From Granulosicoccaceae bacterium (lineage in GTDB: Bacteria > Pseudomonadota > Gammaproteobacteria > Granulosicoccales > Granulosicoccaceae), in the NCBI GenBank assembly GCA_020629835.1, contig JAHDCO010000044.1, forward strand, positions 1 to 32,274: 32,274 nucleotides of DNA, written 5' to 3'. Made by a program: the position numbers and the translations under genes. A model generated the notes under the pieces. That model ran no database searches. It was not told where the DNA came from and saw only the letters and a program-made list of their open reading frames with translations. Each line of letters starts with the position of its first letter. Positions within the stretch are counted from its first letter, which is position 1. This document shows, piece by piece, positions 16,585 to 24,822 of this stretch.

Positions 16585-17946
16585 ATGCTCAATGACCCCA
16601 ACACATCTGGGGCGAGAAACAGCTTGATAGATCGCCTTGTTTCTTGGCCCCGAAACATCATTAACAAGATCGCATCCGATGCGTTTCTCAGCGGCGCTGG
16701 CTGGCTGGGGATGGCACAGATAATCGGCCGAATCTTTCGACTCCTGACCACGCTGATCGTTGCTCGTCTAATGACGCCTGAGTATTTCGGCCTGGCAGCG
16801 ATCGCCCTTGCCAGTAACGAGATTGCTCACGTTATCGCAAGATTTGGCACCACCGCCTACCTTGTTCAATGTACTGACGAGCAACTCGCACGCCACAAGC
16901 ACATCGCTAATGTACTTAACTGGGTGATCGGCATCACATTGTGCTTACTGCAATGCGCAGCCGCTTTCCCGATTGCTGCCTGGTACGACGCACCCGAGCT
17001 GGTATGGCCTATCTGTGTGCTGGCTTTATCCTACGTCATGATGCCATTAGGCGAATTACACGCCGCTCTTAACCACCGTAACAACCACTTGGACGCGTTA
17101 GCTAAAGGTGATATCTACCAGGCCATCGGTGATTCAGCCCTGACGATTACCTTAGCGCTATGCGGCTTTGGTGTATGGGCGTTGATACTGCCCAAGGTGC
17201 TGGTTGTGCCTTTATGGATCATCCCACAACGTCGCCGAGTAAAGTACGTACCCAAGTGGCCAACCTCGTGGAAGCCGACAGCCAAGATCGTGCGCTTTGG
17301 CCGGCAGGTACTTGGGGTCGAACTTCTGACAATCTTCAGAACGAATATCGATGTTTTAATCGTAGGTAGTTTGCTGGGCGTTAACGCTTTAGGTGTTTAT
17401 TTCTTTGCCATGAACGCCGGTTTGGGAATCACGCGAAGCCTCTTATCTGCATTAAGTCGAGCCTTGTATACATACTTATGCTCCAGCACACCAGAAAGCC
17501 CTATTCAGAAGCGCTTTAAGCGCGGACTTGGCTTAACGTTCTTAGTGGTCATTCCTTGGGTAGCGTTACAGTCCAGTACCGCACAATGGTATGTACCGGT
17601 TGTATTTGGCGAGCAATGGGTTGAGCACGGTGCAGTACCTATCCTGATGCTGTTTTGCTTAGCGGGTATACCGTTAGCGTTTAACGAATCAGCCTCACAA
17701 TATTTACGTGCAACTGACAGAACAAAGGCGGACTTACGCTGGTATGTCCCATTCACCATTCTGTACACCATCGCTCTATTAGTTGGCGTGCAATGGGGAA
17801 TCATGGGCGCGGCACTGTCTGTCCTGGTGATCTATTGGTTGAACGCACCTTTGTATTACTGGATCAATGTGCGAAAGCACAACCAGCAGGAATTAAACTC
17901 AACTTCACTAACAACAACAGCGGCTCACCCTGCCGCACAGCAGTGA
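16585..17946 (+). CDS. Wzx-like polysaccharide flippase
   Basis: A 453-residue membrane protein with about 12-14 hydrophobic segments of the polysaccharide biosynthesis/MOP exporter family (GWLGMAQIIGRIFRLLTTLIVARLMTPEYFGLAAIA is split over the first helices). It should flip the lipid-linked repeat unit across the inner membrane for the Wzy-like protein encoded on the other arm. The frame extends up to a TTG at 16561, but the ATG at 16585 has a purine-rich AAGAAG 9 bases upstream and is preferred. It is followed after 11 bases by the GT2 gene. Confidence 0.87.
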   Translation: MLNDPNTSGARNSLIDRLVSWPRNIINKIASDAFLSGAGWLGMAQIIGRIFRLLTTLIVARLMTPEYFGLAAIALASNEIAHVIARFGTTAYLVQCTDEQLARHKHIANVLNWVIGITLCLLQCAAAFPIAAWYDAPELVWPICVLALSYVMMPLGELHAALNHRNNHLDALAKGDIYQAIGDSALTITLALCGFGVWALILPKVLVVPLWIIPQRRRVKYVPKWPTSWKPTAKIVRFGRQVLGVELLTIFRTNIDVLIVGSLLGVNALGVYFFAMNAGLGITRSLLSALSRALYTYLCSSTPESPIQKRFKRGLGLTFLVVIPWVALQSSTAQWYVPVVFGEQWVEHGAVPILMLFCLAGIPLAFNESASQYLRATDRTKADLRWYVPFTILYTIALLVGVQWGIMGAALSVLVIYWLNAPLYYWINVRKHNQQELNSTSLTTTAAHPAAQQ

Positions 17947-17957
17947 GAATAATAACA

Positions 17958-19010
17958 ATGACTGAAGCTTCGAAAAGTCCTAATAAATCCCCACTGGTCA
18001 GTGTCGTCATGCCCATCTACGGTGTAGAGAAGTTTGTGGCAGAAGCTGTTGATTCGGTATTAAGTCAAACCTTCACTGATTTTGAATTCATCATTGTTGA
18101 TGATGTGTCGCCTGACGACAGCCGAAAGATCTGTGAAACCTATGAGGACGAGCGCATTCGTATCGTTGTTCATGAGAAAAACCGCGGACTAGCCGGTGCG
18201 CGTAATACCGGTATTCGTCACGCACGCGGACGCTATATCGCCTTGTTGGATTCAGACGATAAGTGGACCATGGACAAGTTGGAAAAGCACGTTGAGCATT
18301 TAAACAATGCACCCAACGTTGGTGTGAGCTTTTCACGATCAATCTTCATGAATGAAGATGGCGAACTGATGAATACCTATCAGATGCCAAAACTCAGCGG
18401 AATTACACCCGAGCATCTATTGTGTCGCAACCCGATCGGTAACGGTTCCGCCCCCGTTATTCGTAAGGCCGTATTCAACGATATCGCTTTTCAAGCTGAC
18501 TTCTACGGTGAAACTGAAGACTACTTCTTCGATGACCGCTTCCGTCAGTCTGAAGACATCGAATGTTGGATTCGAATTGCGTCACTTACAGCGTGGGACA
18601 TCGAAGGCCTGTCGGATGCGCTAACGGTTTACCGACTGAACTCCGGAAGCCTGTCGGCCAACATCCCAAAGCAACTTGCTACATGGGAAGCGGTAATGAA
18701 AAAAGCAGAAGAGCACTCTCCCGAACTGGTAGCTCGCGCCGGTGGTTTAGCGCGTGCTTATCAACTGCGATACCTGTCTCGCCAGGCGATACGTTTGCAA
18801 GATGGCAAGATGGCGTTGTCCTTAGTGGCACAAGCCATAAAGCAATCGCCATCCATTTTATGGAGAGAGCCATCTCGCACACTGATGACTGTGGGTGCAG
18901 CCTTACTGCAGCGAGTCACCCCGGCTGCGGTATATCGTTCGATGGAGCCGGTAGCAATACGTTTACTGGGTTCAACACAACGCCTGCGCATCGCCTTGGC
19001 CAAAAGCTAA
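17958..19010 (+). CDS. GT2 family glycosyltransferase
   Basis: A 350-residue GT-A glycosyltransferase of family 2. The nucleotide-binding half has VSVVMPIYG, IIVDDVSPDD (about residues 42-51), GLAGARNTGIRHA and the metal-binding DSDD (about 99-102). The C-terminal helical part is typical of enzymes that extend undecaprenyl-linked glycans in the cytoplasm. The ATG at 17958 is chosen because family sequence starts just after it; the longer open frame back to 17793 lies inside the flippase gene. The acceptor and donor sugars cannot be read from the sequence. Confidence 0.88.
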   Translation: MTEASKSPNKSPLVSVVMPIYGVEKFVAEAVDSVLSQTFTDFEFIIVDDVSPDDSRKICETYEDERIRIVVHEKNRGLAGARNTGIRHARGRYIALLDSDDKWTMDKLEKHVEHLNNAPNVGVSFSRSIFMNEDGELMNTYQMPKLSGITPEHLLCRNPIGNGSAPVIRKAVFNDIAFQADFYGETEDYFFDDRFRQSEDIECWIRIASLTAWDIEGLSDALTVYRLNSGSLSANIPKQLATWEAVMKKAEEHSPELVARAGGLARAYQLRYLSRQAIRLQDGKMALSLVAQAIKQSPSILWREPSRTLMTVGAALLQRVTPAAVYRSMEPVAIRLLGSTQRLRIALAKS

Positions 19011-19054
19011 GCAATCACTGGGGACTTTAAAACCACCCGTTGGGAGATAACACT

Positions 19055-20965
19055 ATGATGCCCGATCGCCAACATCGAGTAGTATTTGACAGGCTATCCG
19101 CTTCTGCTGTCATTTTGTTTCTAGCACCGATCTTGTTAGCGCGTGCTGTGCAAGCAAAATACAGAACAGGACGTATCTTCGACCGGCAAAACCAGGCCGA
19201 TGGTCGTCATGCACTGTTACGCTTCGCTGGCATTCCAAAAGGTAGAAACCTGGCGTTATTACTTAACGTTGCGGCTGGCACAGTGGCTTGGGTGGGGCCT
19301 CCCGTTTTACCTGCACACAGACGCCGACGTGCAGGCGATTTGCCTTTGTCCGAATTGCGTCCAGGTTTAATTTCTGTCTGGCGCTTACAACAACTGACCG
19401 GTTCAGCGTACGACGAACGGCCTCGACACGCCTCGTACCCAAACCACACGTTAAAAGAATCTATCGCGATAATGCTTCGCTATGCAGTGGCTCGCAGCCT
19501 CGGTGTAAATCCTGCTGCGCCTAAGCCCGACACGTTTACTATGCTGGGCGTTAGCATATCGAACTTATCCATTGAAGGCAGCTTAGAGCGCATCAAAAAC
19601 GCGATCGATTCAAGGGAAGCCACGCAGTTTGCGTTTGTAAACCCGGACTGCTTAAATAAGTCGTATAACGACCAACAGTACACGGACACCTTAAATCAGC
19701 TGCCGACTGTATTTGCTGACGGCATTGGTATTCGCATTGCGTGTAAACAGCTTGGTATTGGGTTACGCGATAACATCAATGGCACCGACCTCTTCCCGCT
19801 GATCTGTGCACAGGCAGTAGAACACGGTCATTCTATCTATTTTCTAGGTGGCGCTCCGGGCGTTACCGATACGATGATAGAGAGAATACGCAAGCAATTC
19901 CCTGCATTGAACGTAGCAGGTCATCGCAACGGGTTTTTCGAACCACACGAAACGCCTGCCGTCATTGATGAAATTAATGCCAGCAACGCCGACATCTTGC
20001 TTGTTGCATTCGGCGCACCGTTACAGGAGTTCTGGTTAAACGAACACCACGATGCACTCAACCCAACCGTTCGAATGGGCGTAGGCGGCTTGTTCGACTT
20101 CTACACCGATCGCATTTCTCGAGCGCCTCGCTGGCTTCGTGATATCGGAATGGAATGGACCTGGAGGCTGCTGCAGGAGCCAGGCCGCATGTGGCGTCGT
20201 TACCTGGTGGGTAATCCGTTGTTTTTATACCGCGTGCGTAAGGAAGCCAAACAAGTACGAAGAACCGCAGCCATTCATCGGTACAGTGATTCTCGCCTGG
20301 GTTTTGGAAGCGCGGTACTTCGATATCGGGTTCGACACTTCTTCTGGACGTTGGCCGTGTTGATTGGTCGTGTACTGAAACGGCTCTTAGACATTGTGGT
20401 ATCCACGTGCGCGCTGATCGCTCTGTCACCGTTGTTACTGATTGTCTCCGCCTTGATTAAATTAGAATCACCCGGCCCATTGGTGTTTTCTCAAGTTCGA
20501 GTGGGTCAATACGGTCGCTATTTCACGATGTATAAGTTTCGCTCCATGCGGACTGATGCGGAGGAAATCAAGAAGAAGTTAATGGAACAAAACGAAATGG
20601 ACGGTGGCGTTCTGTTCAAGATGAAACACGACCCCCGGGTAACGAAAACCGGACGTTTCATTCGCAAGTATTCCATTGATGAATTACCGCAGCTGTGGAA
20701 TGTATTAAACGGTTCGATGTCTCTGGTTGGCCCGCGCCCGCCTGTGCCGTCGGAAGTGGACCAGTACAGCATTCAGGACAGACGCCGTTTGGGTGTAAAG
20801 CCTGGCATAACCTGTATCTGGCAAGTATCCGGCCGAAGTGAAATTGCTTTTGCCGAACAAGTGGAACTGGATGTCGACTATATCGAATCTCATGGATTCT
20901 TAACGGATATAAAAATACTCTTTAAAACAATCCCTGCTGTTTTACTTGGAAAGGGAGCCTACTAA
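19055..20965 (+). CDS. Three-part enzyme: degenerate sugar transferase + WecG/TagA GT26 + active sugar transferase
   Basis: A 636-residue protein that probably starts and extends the lipid-linked repeat unit. Residues about 8-150 resemble a bacterial sugar transferase (phosphoglycosyltransferase) but lack the catalytic Asp-Glu (only fragments such as NVAAGTVAWVGPP and LRPGLISVW remain). Residues about 160-400 are a GT26 WecG/TagA/CpsF domain (FVNPDCLNKSYND, FADGIGI, FLGGAPGV, AFGAPLQEFW). Residues about 440-636 are an intact sugar transferase: hydrophobic segment, SPGPLVFSQVRVG, YKFRSMRTDAE, SIDELPQLWNVL with Asp542-Glu543, SLVGPRPP and KPGITCIWQVSGRS. The ATG at 19055 has GGGAG 8 bases upstream; the TTG at 19040 is rejected. 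Confidence 0.9.
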   Translation: MMPDRQHRVVFDRLSASAVILFLAPILLARAVQAKYRTGRIFDRQNQADGRHALLRFAGIPKGRNLALLLNVAAGTVAWVGPPVLPAHRRRRAGDLPLSELRPGLISVWRLQQLTGSAYDERPRHASYPNHTLKESIAIMLRYAVARSLGVNPAAPKPDTFTMLGVSISNLSIEGSLERIKNAIDSREATQFAFVNPDCLNKSYNDQQYTDTLNQLPTVFADGIGIRIACKQLGIGLRDNINGTDLFPLICAQAVEHGHSIYFLGGAPGVTDTMIERIRKQFPALNVAGHRNGFFEPHETPAVIDEINASNADILLVAFGAPLQEFWLNEHHDALNPTVRMGVGGLFDFYTDRISRAPRWLRDIGMEWTWRLLQEPGRMWRRYLVGNPLFLYRVRKEAKQVRRTAAIHRYSDSRLGFGSAVLRYRVRHFFWTLAVLIGRVLKRLLDIVVSTCALIALSPLLLIVSALIKLESPGPLVFSQVRVGQYGRYFTMYKFRSMRTDAEEIKKKLMEQNEMDGGVLFKMKHDPRVTKTGRFIRKYSIDELPQLWNVLNGSMSLVGPRPPVPSEVDQYSIQDRRRLGVKPGITCIWQVSGRSEIAFAEQVELDVDYIESHGFLTDIKILFKTIPAVLLGKGAY

Positions 20966-20994
20966 CCCTGACATTCAGGTGGTTTATAAGCACT

Positions 20995-22350
20995 ATGCAT
21001 ATAATAATAATTGCAAACCATCAGCCTGCTACATTATCACCACTAACCGACGAAGGAAGCGCAGCAATGCTTCCTGTTGGCGGTAAGCCGCTTATTGAGC
21101 ACTTACTGGAAAACGTGGCCGACGTGGCACATGCAAAGATGACGATCGTTACCTCTCGAGGGCTTAATACACTGCGTGACTTCGTGGGTATTGGAGAGCG
21201 CTGGGGCCTGGCTATTGAAGTATTAACGTCGCGACCCAACGAACCGGTAAACTCATTAAAGCGTCGGCACAAGTCGGTATTCAAAGGCAAGATATTGGTG
21301 TTGTCTGCGGATCGTTTGTACACCGAAAGCCTTGCCGATCATGAGGCTATCAAGCACTTGCACACGTTGGAGGACCCTACTCCTGAACCCACGCACGTGC
21401 TAGAGCCTTCTATTCCGGTCAATAGTCACAAAGACTATCTCGAGCTGAACTTAGCAGCCGCCCGAGGCGAGATCGAGCGTATTCGATTGACCGGCCGCGA
21501 GCGTGCAGTAGGCTTGACCACCGGTTACAGCACACGCATTGACCCGCGCACTGTTCGAGTCGGACAAACGCATGCGGGCAATCACTGTCGAGTAGATAAA
21601 TCGGCTGAGCTTTCTGGCACCGTAGTCATCAATTCCAGTGTTGTCATCGATCGCAACACACGATTGCACGATACCGTAGTGCTGGATCAAACGTATGTGG
21701 GTGAGCATCTCAACCTTAAGCGCTGTATTGTCAGCGGTCCGCATATTATTCGAGTGGACGAAGATGTAGTGTTGAAACTAGCAGACACCTTTATGGCAGC
21801 GCCGTTACAACAAGGTCTGTATTCCACTCACTTTGCAGGCCCTGCCAATCGTGTTACCGGTGCCTTGGTTAGCCTGCTAAGTTTGCCGTTGATGGCAGTT
21901 GCTTTTGCAGTCGGTGTTTGGGAAAACCCTTACGAACCGATTCAACGCAAAAACTGGGTCAGTAATCTTGCACCAAAGGCCGGTCAGCCGTACCGAACTT
22001 ACGATACATTCGAATTTAATGTATCCAATCCCTTGCTTCGTCGACTACCGCAGGTGTTCGATGTTTGCAAAGGCCATGTGCGTTGGTTTGGGGTATCGGT
22101 GGCGACAGCCATGGAACTGGATGCCCGCAATGAATCCTGGCAAATGACGCGCGACAGCTGTCGCATGGGAGTTTTTGGATACGCTCAACTTAACTGCCCA
22201 GCCAACAGCAAACCAGAGGTTCGTTTTCTGAGTGATGCAGCCTATGTACCGGTTGCCGGCTGGAAAACCAACTGGGGTGTTTTCCGGGATGCCTGCAGAA
22301 AATTGGTAGGCGCAGGCTCGCCTGCATTACAAGCGGCAAGACGAGGATAA
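20995..22350 (+). CDS. Degenerate nucleotidyltransferase + beta-helix + dead sugar-transferase-like tail
   Basis: A 451-residue protein. The N-terminal about 170 residues look like a sugar-nucleotide pyrophosphorylase (IIIIANH, LPVGGKPLIEHLLENV) but the GxGTRL signature is absent. Residues about 180-265 are hexapeptide-like left-handed beta-helix turns (SAELSGTVVINSSVVIDRNT). Residues about 280-445 resemble the bacterial sugar transferase domain: a hydrophobic segment, then LRRLPQVFDVCKGHVRWFGV, where the catalytic Asp-Glu is replaced by Arg-Arg, and a C-terminal WGVFRDACRKL. It is thus probably not an active enzyme as drawn; a scaffold or regulator of the active transferase encoded 30 bases upstream is an inference. 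Confidence 0.72.
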   Translation: MHIIIIANHQPATLSPLTDEGSAAMLPVGGKPLIEHLLENVADVAHAKMTIVTSRGLNTLRDFVGIGERWGLAIEVLTSRPNEPVNSLKRRHKSVFKGKILVLSADRLYTESLADHEAIKHLHTLEDPTPEPTHVLEPSIPVNSHKDYLELNLAAARGEIERIRLTGRERAVGLTTGYSTRIDPRTVRVGQTHAGNHCRVDKSAELSGTVVINSSVVIDRNTRLHDTVVLDQTYVGEHLNLKRCIVSGPHIIRVDEDVVLKLADTFMAAPLQQGLYSTHFAGPANRVTGALVSLLSLPLMAVAFAVGVWENPYEPIQRKNWVSNLAPKAGQPYRTYDTFEFNVSNPLLRRLPQVFDVCKGHVRWFGVSVATAMELDARNESWQMTRDSCRMGVFGYAQLNCPANSKPEVRFLSDAAYVPVAGWKTNWGVFRDACRKLVGAGSPALQAARRG

Positions 22351-22360
22351 CTCGGCGAAG

Positions 22361-23320
22361 TTAATCCGTGCATTCCAACGCGGCGCGGATGCTGTCGACC
22401 CCCGTGAAGGGGCCGGCATCATCCGTGACCAACGTCGTTTCTTTCACTGAAGTCAAAAGAATCCGCTCCCAACGCGAATCCGCGGTAACAAGTTGCAAGC
22501 GTCCTTGACAGGAACGCACACCGCTGGATATAAAGTCTTCCCCAATTCTGTGATTGGTAAACCCCGGCGCTGAGGCAATCTCTTCCAGTTCATTGGATTC
22601 GGTGTAGGAAACCACCCTTAATATGCGGGCAAGATGGGGCCTGTCGACGTAAGCGATGTCCATGCGGCCGTCGTTATTGAAGTCACCCATACCAATCGGT
22701 GCCAGCCAACGAAACGGTGTACCGATGGCACGCGTTGAGGCTTTCAGCTTTAGTTGAGATCGATCGCCCGCAGCGTATCCAAAAACAGCAATTCGGGCGC
22801 CCTTTTCAGCATGGCTGATGATCGTGACAACGTCCATCTCACCATCGCCGTCCATATCCACTAATCGTGGAGCAAGATCTTCAAATACTTCGTTATCGTC
22901 CAGCACGACCTGCTGGCTGCACTGCGTGCCAGCTTCGTTAGCAATCACAAACAACTCACTGGCTTCGATGTCATCACCGAGCACACCATGCGGATATCGA
23001 GTGGTGGCACCGTCGTACCACGCAGCCACCAGGCCATCATTTTCATCCACCAAATGCACCACCAGCGAATTGGGGAAATCTGACTCTGCCGAATTGGCCA
23101 TGACGCAATGAGCGGACATTTCCACCGATTCAGTACCTGGATTGGCTTGAATGTTCTCAGCTAACTGATTGCTGTCCGCTTGCACGTCAGCGGTTTGGGC
23201 CACAACATCTTGCACCCCAATAGGGCACATTAATATCAACGCACAGACCGTCATTAACCGGACGCGAGTGCCTAACAGCCAGAGCTGACTTAACCAAGCT
23301 ATCGTAATTCGCACACTCAT
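22361..23320 (-). CDS. Secreted FG-GAP/VCBS-like repeat protein
   Basis: A 319-residue exported protein with a hydrophobic signal ending near residues 38-42 (VVAQTA). It contains two calcium-binding-type loops of FG-GAP/VCBS repeats: DMDGDGEMD (about 155-163) and DFNNDGRMD (about 213-221). Such repeats form beta-propeller blades found in surface and extracellular proteins; no enzymatic domain is seen. The start may be the ATG at 23320 or the one at 23254 that gives a shorter, more usual signal peptide; neither has a good ribosome site. It converges on the EPS plus arm with only 10 bases between stop codons. Confidence 0.7.
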   Translation of the reverse strand: MSVRITIAWLSQLWLLGTRVRLMTVCALILMCPIGVQDVVAQTADVQADSNQLAENIQANPGTESVEMSAHCVMANSAESDFPNSLVVHLVDENDGLVAAWYDGATTRYPHGVLGDDIEASELFVIANEAGTQCSQQVVLDDNEVFEDLAPRLVDMDGDGEMDVVTIISHAEKGARIAVFGYAAGDRSQLKLKASTRAIGTPFRWLAPIGMGDFNNDGRMDIAYVDRPHLARILRVVSYTESNELEEIASAPGFTNHRIGEDFISSGVRSCQGRLQLVTADSRWERILLTSVKETTLVTDDAGPFTGVDSIRAALECTD

Positions 23321-23482
23321 TCACAGAGTGTACCCCGACTACCGGCAAATACCGGCATTGAATGCGACAGAACCGACACCGGTGACGTGGTGAACGAACC
23401 CAGAATGGGTTACCTTGTACGCCGATTAAGAGCCAGCGCATGACGTTTTGCAGCGGCTTCACGACAGATGACTGGAAATTCC

Positions 23483-24577
23483 ATGAGCACGACAAATGGC
23501 GCGGCCGTCCGATTCGAAAAGGTTCAAAAGAGCTACGACGGCAAAAATTTAGTGGTAAAAGACTTGAACCTGGATATAGCGCCAGGTGAGTTTCTAACCA
23601 TGCTGGGCCCCTCGGGCTCAGGCAAAACCACGTGTTTAATGATGTTGGCGGGGTTTGAGCCAGCCACGCACGGTGAAATTTTTCTGAACGACCAACCCAT
23701 CAACAACGTGCCGCCTTACAAAAGAGGCATCGGTATGGTGTTTCAGAATTACGCACTGTTTCCTCACATGACGGTGGCGGAAAACCTCGCGTTCCCGCTG
23801 CAAATTCGCAAACTCCCAAAAAGCGAGCGCGACGCCAAGGTGCAAAAGGCGCTGGACATGGTTGAGCTGGGTCAGTTCGGTAACCGCCGCCCGATTCAGT
23901 TATCCGGCGGTCAACAACAGCGAGTGGCGGTGGCGCGCGCGTTGGTCTTTGACCCGGATTTAGTCTTAATGGACGAGCCGTTGGGTGCGTTGGATAAGCA
24001 ACTGCGTGAACAGATGCAGTATGAAATAAAACACATTCACGAAAACCTCGGCATCACTGTCGTATACGTGACACATGATCAGTCTGAGGCACTCACCATG
24101 TCCGACCGAGTCGCGGTGTTTGAAGACGGCGTCATCCAGCAGCTATCCGGCCCTGATGCGCTCTATGAAAATCCTAAAAATTCATTCGTTGCGCAATTCA
24201 TTGGCGAAAACAACAAGTTATCCGGCACGGTTAAATCACTGGAGGATGGCCGCTGTCGCGTGGAACTCAATGACGGTACGGAATTATCCGCCGACCCGGT
24301 CAACGTGGCTAACGTTGGTGACAAAACCACGCTGTCCCTGCGACCGGAACGCATTGAATTTGAACCGGTGGAATCCACCGAAAACGTGGTGAACGGAACC
24401 ATAAAAGAAGTCATCTACCACGGGGATCACCTCAGGGTGGTTATGGAAGTGGCCGGTAACGATGAATTCATCGTGAAGGTTCGTAATCGTGGTGATCAGC
24501 GCATCCTCGAACCTGGCCAGATGCATTCACTGGGCTGGGCGGCGAACGATTGCAAAGCGTTGGATTTCGTTCAATAA
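23483..24577 (+). CDS. PotA-like ABC transporter ATPase (polyamine/opine importer family)
   Basis: A 364-residue ATPase that powers import through the two permeases encoded downstream. Walker A GPSGSGKTT, Q-loop QNYALFPHMTV, signature LSGGQQQRVAVARAL, Walker B LVLMDEPLGALD and switch HDQSEA are all intact. The C-terminal about 120 residues form a TOBE-type domain (LRPERIEFEP). The ATG at 23483 is preferred to 23468 because GGAAA lies just upstream of it. The substrate is not certain: family members import spermidine, putrescine and related amines. Confidence 0.9.
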   Translation: MSTTNGAAVRFEKVQKSYDGKNLVVKDLNLDIAPGEFLTMLGPSGSGKTTCLMMLAGFEPATHGEIFLNDQPINNVPPYKRGIGMVFQNYALFPHMTVAENLAFPLQIRKLPKSERDAKVQKALDMVELGQFGNRRPIQLSGGQQQRVAVARALVFDPDLVLMDEPLGALDKQLREQMQYEIKHIHENLGITVVYVTHDQSEALTMSDRVAVFEDGVIQQLSGPDALYENPKNSFVAQFIGENNKLSGTVKSLEDGRCRVELNDGTELSADPVNVANVGDKTTLSLRPERIEFEPVESTENVVNGTIKEVIYHGDHLRVVMEVAGNDEFIVKVRNRGDQRILEPGQMHSLGWAANDCKALDFVQ

Positions 24578-24822
24578 GTGTTCAGGACGCGCCACCGATT
24601 TACTAGTAAGAAATCGTGATTCAGACCGGTTCAGCCAGTGGTGTGAACAAGTCGACACTGATTTAGCGCGATTACTTACCTGGCAGTGCCGAATCAACGC
24701 CAAAACCTCGAATCTGCCAGCCCTGAGCTCTATTTGGGTTTTGGCACACCCTGACCGGTGGGTTATGATTGGGTACGGTTTGCGTTAAGCGAACCTTCAA
24801 TCCCTCGGAGAGAAATACAACT
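24578..24822 (+). promoter_or_regulatory. Intergenic region between ATPase and binding-protein genes
   Basis: A 245-base region inside the transporter cluster. A short hairpin CGATTT/AAATCG (24596-24616) follows the ATPase gene without a T-run. The second half carries the promoter at 24741-24769. No coding frame with family sequence is visible. Confidence 0.5.
24741..24769 (+). promoter_or_regulatory. Sigma-70 promoter of the binding-protein gene
   Basis: TTGGCA (24741-24746, five of six matches to TTGACA), a 17-base spacer, and TATGAT (24764-24769, five of six matches to TATAAT). Transcription would start near 24776, giving a leader of about 46 bases before the ATG at 24823. Confidence 0.7.

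Noticed and set aside
23352-23380. Short repeats of ACCGG upstream of the ATPase gene (ACCGGCAAAT ACCGGCATT)
   Set aside because: Only two imperfect copies of about 10 bases; too little to call an operator or repeat.
24596-24616. Hairpin CGATTT/AAATCG after the ATPase gene as a terminator
   Set aside because: The stem is only 6 bp, AT-rich, and has no T-run.
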